This document shows, one piece after another, positions 1 through 10,016 of a stretch of 64,000 bases of DNA; position 1 is the first letter of the stretch; every line of letters starts with the position of its first letter. The notes beneath the pieces are model-generated. The model saw only the letters and a list, made by a program, of their open reading frames with translations. It was not told where the DNA came from and ran no database searches. The position numbers and the translations under genes are program-made. This stretch comes from Closterium sp. Naga37s-1. Lineage: Eukaryota; Streptophyta; Zygnematophyceae; Desmidiales; Closteriaceae. The DNA lies in NCBI GenBank assembly GCA_947471745.1, contig CANJKZ010001154.1:791501-855500 (forward strand). Reading direction: 5' to 3'.

Positions 1-906
1 TCAGGCACGTGCCGAATTGCCTTTTACGGCACTCGTACACCACCACCACATTTCGCACACCGTTATCATTTTCTTTTGTGTGGTGGAGGCAAACTGCCCG
101 TCATCCGCATGCATGTGACCGGATCAGGCTCATGATGCACCGCACCGCAGGTGAACCTATCTGCCTTCAACATTTAACCCTGCCCCTCCAAGTGACTTTT
201 GTGAATACCCATGAGATTGCATCTGCTGGGAGAGGAATATTGCCAATGAATTCTATTTATTCCTTGTCGAAGCAACCATTCTGCCCTGAGGGTTTTTTGT
301 AGTGCAATTCGACATAGACGAGATCCCTTGAACCCCGTGACCGCGACCCGTCCGTCCCGTCTCTCATTTCCCCACCCCACAGTGCAAACTCTGATTTTCG
401 TGTGGCTGTGAGCTGGCTTCGAAGGGTGGTTGAGCTCAGCAGCTAGCCTACTGACGCCGCCAACGCGTGGCTCCGCTCCGCTCAATCCGTCATTCGAGTC
501 GAGACTCGAGAGTGTCACTGTCAAGGGCAGCGCCAGGCAAATCTGGCGAGAAAAGGGGAAAAAAAGTGAACTGCTCCCTCCGCCACTCCCTTGCAGATGG
601 CCTCCGCGCCTGTGTTCCAGCAATGCATTTTCCGCCAACTCCACACGGTTCTCCCCCAACTTTCCCCCAAATTCCCCTTTTTCCGCCACCCTTTCCCCCA
701 CTTTCCCAGCCCCGCAGACCCCAGCGGCCCACGTTCATCCCACCCACCCAACCGCTCCAGATACAAAGCCCCCCTCGCTCATTCAATTCCTCAGTCACTT
801 GCAGCTCATTCACTTCTCTTTAGCGTTTATCAGAGCGGCAACAGGCTCATCTCAAGCTTGGGCTCGGCCCGTCACCAGCGCAGGCGCGAAGGCACAGACA
901 GAAGTC
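1..906 (+). promoter_or_regulatory. 5' flank and probable 5' UTR of the plastid repeat gene
   Basis: No convincing coding sequence is visible before 907. The stretch at about 640-800 is strongly C- and CT-rich, as is common in GC-rich plant leaders. A reading frame is open from 430 in phase with the gene, but its translation up to 906 is a low-complexity P/S/F-rich string with no domain. I therefore read it as leader. No clear TATA box was found. Confidence 0.35.
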
Positions 907-1695
907 ATGGCTACCGCTGTCTCCTCTGCCTTGCTTTCCGGCTCCGCAGCGGTCCTCGACCGCCGGGGAGCTAGCGTTGCGAGGGCTTCCTCGCTTCGCC
1001 CCGCCACTTCGTCGGCTGCTGCTGGTTCCGCCGTTTCCCTGCTTCCCTCGTCATCACGTCGGTCAAGAAGCCTCAACCGTCTGGCTGCGCGCGCGTCGGC
1101 TTCGGACTCATCATCTGCAAGCGGTCCGCTCGTCACCGACAGGAGCCATGGCGTGCTCTCCGGCGAGTGGGACAAGAGCGTGTCGCTCCTCACGTACGAA
1201 GATCTGTCGCATCACCTCCAGAACGTTCTCATCCGCGGATTGGTCGAGGACTCCGAGGCGGCTTCCGCCGAGCCGGTTCCTCTGACGGCCACTAGAAGAC
1301 ACGGCATCGTGTCCGGCGAGTGGGACAAGAGCGTGTCGATGCTTCACTACGAAGACCTCTCGACTTACTTCGAGGCGACGCTCGTGCAGGGTCTGCAGGA
1401 AGACGCGGAGACGAATTTCGTGCCGCTCGAGGCGGACCGGTCGCACGGCGTCGTGTCGGGCGAGTGGGACAAGAGCATTTCGATTCTCAGCTACGAGGAC
1501 CTTTCACAGCACCTTCTTGAGAGCTTCCCCGCGGGCTCCGCGGCTCCCGCGCCGGAGCAGGTGGTGCCGCTGATGGCGGATAAGAGCCATGGCGTTCTGT
1601 CGGGCGAGTGGGACACGGGCGTGACGTACCAGAGCTACGAGGATGTGAAGTTCCATATCCAGTCGAAGATGGCGAAGGAGCGCCGTGCGAATTAG
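907..1695 (+). CDS. Plastid-type protein with four SGEWDKS repeats
   Basis: Single-exon protein of 262 aa. The ATG at 907 is chosen because what follows is a Ser/Ala/Arg-rich, acid-poor N-terminus of about 75 residues typical of a chloroplast transit peptide. Four repeats follow, starting near residues 78, 128, 176 and 224 (spacing about 49). Each has the pattern SHGVLSGEWDKS, then six to eight residues, then YEDL and a short amphipathic helix. The last repeat is degenerate (SGEWDTG, YEDV) and runs to a basic C-terminus. I do not recognise a named family. Invariant HG, SGEW and YEDL suggest that each unit binds the same partner. The tandem layout points to a scaffold or regulator in the plastid stroma, but function is not established. 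The gene is separated by about 0.66 kb from the convergent ARM gene. Confidence 0.8.
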   Translation: MATAVSSALLSGSAAVLDRRGASVARASSLRPATSSAAAGSAVSLLPSSSRRSRSLNRLAARASASDSSSASGPLVTDRSHGVLSGEWDKSVSLLTYEDLSHHLQNVLIRGLVEDSEAASAEPVPLTATRRHGIVSGEWDKSVSMLHYEDLSTYFEATLVQGLQEDAETNFVPLEADRSHGVVSGEWDKSISILSYEDLSQHLLESFPAGSAAPAPEQVVPLMADKSHGVLSGEWDTGVTYQSYEDVKFHIQSKMAKERRAN

Positions 1696-2354
1696 TTGGT
1701 TCGTCTTAAATTAACTACCATAATCTAGTCGCAAGTTTGCGATGCTCTCGTCCAATCAGCCGATAATTCTGCCGCCTGCTCCGGCAGGACCTAGTCTGTT
1801 CACGCGTGTAAATGTCAATAGAGGTGGGTGGGAATTTGATGCGGTGTATAACACGCGTCCGCTCTGTATCTGGCTTGCATGGAGTACCGTACCTTTTTGC
1901 CACAAATCTAATATCTAGTCCAGAAGAAAAACCGCACTCAGTGTGACGTGAATTGGGGCGTGTATACCGTAATTGGGATGAGGGGAAAAAACAATGGAAA
2001 TGAGTTTTCATTGTACGGTACCCGAGTTGGCAATCTTGGTTTGGGAGAACTGGGTAGGTGCTTTCAGAATGACTCAACTACCACATCTCTGGCTTCAAGC
2101 TCTAATGTCATGTAGATAAGATACCATACCCAGTGTACTGAAGCCATGTGGGAATTGTACGGTATCATCAAACCAATGCAACTCTTGTGGATCTACATGG
2201 TATCGGGTCACTGTTTCAGCCCATGGCTACCTAGCTACCATACCATATTTCCTGCCTGCCCAGTGCACGAACCTCAAAACACTCAGGATTTGTTTATGCA
2301 CAAAACACAACTTGAATGTTTCTGCAGTGTACACTCCACCCACGGCACATGATG
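1696..2354. other. Intergenic region between convergent genes
   Basis: This holds the 3' flanks of the plastid repeat gene (+) and the ARM gene (-). I see several short ACGGTA/TACCGT-containing stretches and no ORF with coding character. Confidence 0.5.
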
Positions 2355-3546
2355 CTACCCAGCTGGAGCAGGCTGGAGAGTGTACTGATGGTGCAGGGAG
2401 ATCCTATTGCGCACCTCCTCTCTCTCCCTGTTCACCAGAGCCACCTGCCTGTGGGAGGCCGTGTGTGGTGCTGTCTGTGCTGTGTGGGGTGGCATGTGTG
2501 GCCCACGTGCTGTGCCCGGACGTTGTTGTTGTTGCTGCTGACTGTGATCCTGCTCTTGCAGCTCATACTGCTGCTGCTGCAGGTGGTTTTGCTGGGCTTC
2601 AGTGAGGAGCTGAAGCAGCTCCCGTGCCTGCCAGCACAGTCAAGCAATGGATACATGTGAGGATTAGAAGAGCAGTGGATGGGAATGCATGCTAGCCGTG
2701 TGCTGAATTGTAAAAAGGAACGGACACTGTGTTACCGTAAGTGCATGTTTGTGTGTGCGCGCGCACGCACGCACGCGTGGATGTACACGGATGGATCATG
2801 CATGTGCGTATGTTGCATGTGCGTACGCAGAAACTCATGCTCCTGCTCACCTTCCTCCTGCCTCGTTCAGTCTGCCCCCTCCCCTCCACCATCCTCCCCA
2901 GCAAAGTTTCCACCCTCAACCCCACCACCTCTTCCCTCCACGACTCCCTCCCTTCCGCCGCCACCAGCAGCAGCGTCGTCACTGCCGCCTCCCTCCCAAG
3001 GCTCGACCCCTCCTCAAGAACCCTCCGCATTCCAGCAATCCCTCCAGCATTCACAATCGCCTGTCGGCCTTCCCCTGCTGCTGCCAGAGACGCCAACAGA
3101 ACTGCACAGTCCTCCACCAAGGTTCCCCGCGCGTCGTCCCTCTCGCAAACGGTGCTCACTATATGGGGTACGATTCCCGTCGCCACAATCAGCAGCTTGT
3201 TCGGGCGGTAAATGGAAAGGTAATAGAGCGCTCGCAGCGCGATGATATGCGCAGGGAGGGAGGAGGGGGAGGGAGGAGGCGAGGGCTGCAGGTGGAAGGA
3301 GAAAGAAGTGGAAGCGGAGGAGTGAGAAGAGGAGGCGGAGGAGGAGGGCGGGCAGGTGAATATGAACACAGTGGCAAGAGACGGAATGGCTCCGAGCCTT
3401 GCAATCTCTTTCTTCATATCGTTGTTCTTGGCCAGGCTGAACAGCACTGCTGCTGCATGCTCCTGGATGGTTCGGCTGGCTGACTCACTGAATGTCACAT
3501 GGGCCGACGCTGCTGCCTCTGCTATGGGCCTACTCCTGGATGGTGC

Positions 3547-3577
<31 letters not shown>

Positions 3578-6141
3578 CTGTTGCTGTTGCTTGCTCTGCG
3601 CTGGCTGCTCCTGTTGCCCGTCGTGGTGGTGCTGTTGTTAATGTTGCTGCAGTCCCATCCCCCCCCTTCCCCACTCCCACCCACATTCCCCTCCCTCCCC
3701 CCACCACTACCCACACTCCCCCCGCCACCCCCCGCGTGCCACACCATACACGCACACGCATGCTCCAACAGCTCCACAACAGGACAAACGGCGCCGGCCG
3801 CCTGCAGCAGCCTCTGATTCACATCCAGGATGGAAACATTCCGAAGCGCAGCAATGGAGCTCTCGACCAGGTCCGGGAGCTGCCGAGCCTGCGTGAGAGC
3901 TAGGAGCGGCGGGATCCCTCCAGCTACGGTTATGTATTCCCGCCAGCGCGTGCTGCGGCGGGAGAGGTGCCTCAGCAGCTCGCATGCTGCTAATATGCCC
4001 ACTGGGTCGGCCTTGACCATTTCCTCTTTTAATAGTTCCACTGGGTTCATGTTCATGCCTCCGCCGCCGCCGCCACTGCTGCTGCTGCCCATGCTGGCGG
4101 CAGGAGCGGCAGCAGGAGTGGCAGTGGGGGCGGCAGCAGGAGTGGCAGTGGGGGTGGCAGCAGTAGTGGCAGCAGCAGTGGCGGTGGTGAGAGCAGCAGT
4201 GGTGGTTTCTGTGGCGGACGCAATGGCAGGAGAAGAAGAAACAGCAGGAGGGGCAGGAGGAGCAGCAGGAGGAGGGGCAGGAAGAGCGGCAGGAGGAGGG
4301 GCAGGAACAGCAGCAGAAGCGGTGATGGTGGCAGTGATCCTGGGTGTGGTGGTCGCAGCACTGTTGCCTTGAGCGCTTGCAGCAGCAGCAGCTGACGCAG
4401 CACTGGGGTTAAGCACGCTGCTTCCGGCAATGCCAGAGCCCGCAGCAACATCGGCAGCAGCAGCAGCAGCAGCAGCAGCGGGAGGAGAGTATGAATCAGG
4501 AGCATCAGCAGCACCAGCTGCAGCATCAGCAACAGCAGCAGAAGGCCTGGAGTGTCTTTTACCCGTGGCAGCAGATGCAGAGGACAGAAAGGCTCCTACC
4601 CTGACCCTGCACCCTGACCGTACACCCGACCCTGACTCCGAACCAGATCCGTCACTCCCGTCCGAACCTGAACCACACGCCCATTTACCCGACCTCCCAG
4701 AACCCTCTCCACCCTCTCCTCTCCTCCGTCCCCCTCTCTTCCCCACACATCCCTTGTCCTCCTCCAAACCATCACTACTTGTGTCACGCTCAACCACCTG
4801 CCTGGCAACCACACCCATACCGTGGCTCCTGCCTTCCCTTTCACTCTGCTCTGGCGCTGCCCGCATTTTTGCTTCGTCCTCAGCTACCCTCTTTCCCATG
4901 TGCCGTCCAACAGACGTCTGCCGCTGCAAAGCACGAGGCACCTCAGAAGGGATCATGTGAGGCGCCTCAAGAGCCCCCACCGTCTCACCCAGCTCCTGAC
5001 CCTTTGCCTCTTGTCGTCTGATGGACGTCTGCTGCTGCAAGCCCCCCTGTTGCGCCCACTGCCCTTCCCCTGCCGCACTGGCAGCAGGAGCAGCAGCATC
5101 AGCAGTGGCAGACGACGCCTTTTCCTCCTTCCTGGCCCTCCCCCCACTGCCTTTGCCCCATCGAAGCCCTGACACTGGTGATTCGGCAACAGCAAGAGCT
5201 TCAGATGCTGCTTTGGAAGCATCTTGGACCACTGGTGGGCAAGAAAGGGAAACCTGGGATGCAGCAGGCTTACCAGCACTGAGGGACGGAGCAGGCGTGA
5301 CCATTGGTGGGTTGGAGGGAAGAACAGACGGGCGGGCTGATCGCCTGGTAAGAGAGGGAGGGGATTGGGAGGCGGTTCGTGGGGTGGGGACGGGTGGGGG
5401 CCGGCTAGGGGACCATTTCGGCGTTATTGGTGGTGCTGATGATGATAATACAGCTGATGACCTAGCTGGGGATGAGGTTGATGATGGGGATGGGGGGGAT
5501 GCGGTCTGTGAAATGGCTAGTGTTGCGGTTTGAGGGTGTGAGGAGGATAGTGGGGTGCTGAGAAGAGGTGGTGGTGGCAGGGGGAAGAGTCCGGTTGAGG
5601 TAGAGGAGGTGGTGCTGTGGCTAATAGGCGGAGGCTGGATCGAAGAAGCAGGTGCTGCTGCTGATGGTGATGGTGATGGTGATGGTGATGGTGATGGTGA
5701 TGATGATGGTGATGGTGATGGTGATGATGGTGCAGATGAGTGGTGGTGACGAGGCGGACCGGTGGTGGCAGCAGGAGGAAGCGGACGAGGAGGGAGAAGA
5801 GCAAAGGAGGGGAGGTTGGAAGGGAGAGAGGACGTGGGGCGCAGGAGGGCGATTCTGACTGGTTTGGACTTAGAGGCTTGGGGTTTGGAGGAACGGATCA
5901 GGGAGAGAGCAAGAGGGTGGGGAGGCGAGGGAGCCGGAGAGTGGGCAGGAGAAGGAGCAGGAGAGGAGGAGGGGGAGCGAGATGTGGATATGCGAGTGCT
6001 TGGGTTTGCAGGTCGTTGGTAAGGCCTGAATCGTCTCAGGATGGGTTGAGAGTCTGGGCTGCTGCTGCAGCTGCTGCTGCTGATGGTGCTGACGCTGGTG
6101 ATGCTCTGACTGTCCTCATAATCAGCAGCAGCAGCAGCAGC

Positions 6142-6172
<31 letters not shown>

Positions 6173-7121
6173 GAAGCAGCGGCACGACCCAAAATATTAT
6201 CAGCATCAGCATCAGCATCAGCATCAGCATCAGCATCAGCATCACCATCACCATCAAGGCGAAACGCAGAGCCTCTGCTACCTCCAATCCTCCTGCTGCG
6301 CATCTCCTCATCCCCACCATCTCCCACCTCCACCACCCCATCTCCCACCTCCACCACCCCATCTCCCATCTCCACCACTCTATCTCCCATCGGCTGTGGT
6401 AGAGATGTATCAGCAGCATGAGCATCAGCAGCAGCAGCTGCGGCAGCAGCGGCAGCAGGTGGCGTTGATGGCAGGTGCAGGTTACCTATGTTGGCTATAG
6501 ACAAACATATCGCCGCCACTGCTGCGGTTGCTGCTTCCGGTGAAGGAGAAGCATCGAGCTGGGCAGCAGAAGCACCATCCGCGTTAAGAACGTCCCCTCC
6601 AGTAGGCATTCCAATACTGAAACGATTGCTTTCACCACCGCTACTTACACTCCTGCCACCACCACTGCCACCGCCACTGCCACCACCACTGGCTCCACCA
6701 CTGCCATTGCCACTAACTGTACTGACATCACAATGTAAAGAGCTTTCACTCCCCTCCTCTTCCGCCTCCACCGTCCCTCCTCTCTTTCTCACTTCCTCTC
6801 TCACCTCCACACTTCCCCCACTCCTACTGCTTATACTTTTCCCTCCCCCAATCTCACTCCTCCCTGTTCTCCCTCCTTTCGCAACCAGCACTCCACCCAC
6901 ACCACCAGCACCAGCAACAGCACTAGCATCAGCAGCACCACCACCAGCACCACAAGCACGACCACCAGAAGCAGCAGCAGAGCAAGCCGCTGCGTGCCAC
7001 TCGTCCCCGTCCCTCCCAGATCCGCTCCCCCATCTGATCCCCGCCACTCGCACCACACGCACCCCCAACCCCCCCATGCTCCCCCGCTCCTCCAAGGAAT
7101 GCCCCCGTTGCAGCACCCGCG

Positions 7122-7154
<33 letters not shown>

Positions 7155-9985
7155 TCCCGGGGGGAAGAGGCAGCACATACCTGCCTCCTGCCCGCCCCCA
7201 CTCGGAATCTTGAGGCGCCGCCTCAGAAGTGTTTCTGGGGGGGAGAGGCAGCAGGTACCTGCTTCTGGTCCGCCCCCACTCTGATTTTGATAGCCCTGTC
7301 TGCTCTGCTTGCCCTGCTTGCGCTGATTGCACTGATACTCCTCCCACTCCCCGTCCTCCTCCTTTTCCTGCTTCCCTACTAGGATCACTCGCATCAGCAT
7401 CAGCATCAGCATCAGCATCAGCATCAGCATCAGCATCACCATCACCGACACCAACCCTATTCACTCCACTCCCATCGTCCCCTTGTGCGGCTTCTCGCTC
7501 CTCTCTTCCCATCATGCGCAGGGCAGCACCCACATCTCTCGTCCCTCTCCTTCCATCCACTCGCTCCTCCCCACTCGCCTTCTCACCCCCACCCTCACTA
7601 CCACTGTCACTCCCAATACCACTACCACTGCAACTGCCACTGGTGCTGCCAACGCCACTCCCGCTCCCGCTCCCAGAACCACTACCATCACCATCGCTGC
7701 CCTTGCGCCCAGCACTGCCTCTATCATGCTTCAAAACTTCTTGCCCAGACCCCGTTCCACCCCACACCTGTAGCCCTTCCCTGCCCTCCCTCCCTCCTAT
7801 CCCATCCCCTTTTTCCCCTCCTTTCACCTCTTCCCTCCTTTCCCATCCTTCCGAACCCCCCCATCCTGCCACCCCTCCAACCTCTCTTAACCTCTCATAC
7901 CACTCTCCCTCCGAAACACACCTGCTCAGACCCCCCACCCTTCCCTCCCATCCTCTCCGCTCTCCTCTCCCCTCCCACCCCCTCTCCTCCCCCCCCACAC
8001 TCCCCCCTTCACTCTCCCCCACACCCCCGCTTTCACTCCCCTCCACACCCTCGCCTTCTCTCTCCCCCACTCCCTCTTCCCCCACCAGCACCTGTTCCAG
8101 ATGCTGCTGCCGCTGACTGGCAGTCCTGACTAGGAGATCCATAATACAGGAAGACACCACCACTCTGTGTACCACCTCGCCTTGCCCCATCACACCCACA
8201 CCTTTCGCACCAGCAGCACCACCAGCAGCAGTAGTAGCAGGAGGAGCAGCAGCAGACAAGCCAGAATTCGGTGGGGTGGTGGCGGTGGCACTGTCAGCAC
8301 CAGTAGGAGCAACAACCGTCGAAGCAGGGACAGAAGAAGCAGTGAGAGTGGCGAGAGCGGGGTTGGGATGGCAGCTCATGTTGCTTCCCTCCGACTCGGT
8401 CCAGAAGCTTCCACTCTCCTCGCTCACAAACTCACTGTTGCTCGCATCCTCATCCTCATCTTCCTCCTCCTCCTCCTCCTCCTCGTCCTCATCCCCTTGC
8501 TCTTCCTCCTCCTCCTCTTCCCCTTCCCCCTCCTCATCCTCTTCCTCTTCCTCCTCGTCCTCGTCCTCTTCCTCTTCATCCCCGTCCTCCTCCCCGTCCT
8601 CCACTTCCATTTCCCCATCATCCTCCTCATCATCCTCGTTTGTGTCCTCCTCGTGTGTCTCCTCGTCCCCAAGCATCACTGTATGAGTTGACTTTTGAGT
8701 TGACTCAAAAGTCAACTCCCCGTGTGTCTCCTCATCAGCAAGCATCACTGTATGGATAGCCATCCTCCCTCCGCTCACTTGCTCCTCATTATCTTCCCTC
8801 TCCTCCAACCCACTTTCTCCCTCCTCCACCCCTTCCTCTCTCCCCTCCAACCCTTCCTCTCTCCCCTCCAACCCTTCCTCTCTCCCCTCCACCCCACCCT
8901 CCCTCTCCTTCACCCCACTCTCTCTTTCCTCCGCCCCACCCTCTCTCCGTCCCATCGTATGCTCCTCAAACCGTCTCCTATACCCAGCCCTCCTCTTATC
9001 TGCCTCCCACGCACTCTGCCTCTCCTCCCCTCTCTTCCAAGCAGGGCTCCCCACATCACTATTGCTCCTCACAAACGCAGGCGTCAGCAGCGGCAACCAT
9101 TTCTCGCCCCCTCTACCGTCCCCCCCCTTACTGTCACTCCCCTTGCTCCCTCTGCTCCCTCTGCTCCCCTTACTGTCACACCCTTTACTGTCACTTCCCC
9201 GGCTGCCAAAGCTGTCGATATGGAAAGAGTCGTCGTCGTCCTCTGTGCCGATCCGAAGGCCGAGAGCCAGGCGGAAGGGGTGCAGGGAGAGGGAGGGCGC
9301 AGAGGCATGGCTTGAAGAACCAGACGCAGCAGGTTTACCGCTCTTACCATCACCATCACCATCAGCATCAGCATCAGCGTCACTATCAGAATCAGCATGA
9401 TCTGAATCATCAAAACTATCGATGGAAAGAAAATCGGCATGAGCATCGTCAACCCCTCTCCCATCGGCGGCAGCAGACGCAGCACCAGCAGCAGCAGCAG
9501 CGGCGGCGGCGGCGGCGGCGGTGGTGGCTGTACCAGCGGCAGCGATGGTTGTTTTGGAGATTGCGAGAGGGTGGATGAAAGGGGAGTACATGGGAGGGGT
9601 GGGCTGGATGCTAGCAGGCAGAGAGCGGCCTCGAGTGGGGGGCCGGCATTGAGACCGCAGCGCAGCACCTGCTATGTTCCTTGGATAGTGCTGCTGCCCG
9701 CGGTGGTGGTAGTTGTGGTTACCACTAGAAGCACGCGCACCGGAACTACCATCCCCATAACTATCATCAGCACCAGATTCATAGTCCTCCGTATTGGCAG
9801 TACGGAGGGTGGTGGTGCTGGTGGGATGGATGGTGGGGGATTTGAGCAGCTGAGGCATGTCGTAGAGTGCTTGCTTCTCCTCCTCCTCCTCCTCCTCCTC
9901 CTCCTCCTCCTCCTCCTCCTCCTCCTCCTCCTCCTCCTCCTCCTCCTCCTCCTCCTCCTCCTCCTCCTCCTCCTCCTCCTCCTCC

Positions 9986-10016
<31 letters not shown>

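Noticed and set aside
430..906. Longer N-terminal extension of the plastid repeat protein
   Set aside because: Open and in frame, but the translation is CT-rich leader-like low complexity. The ATG at 907 directly precedes a typical transit peptide.
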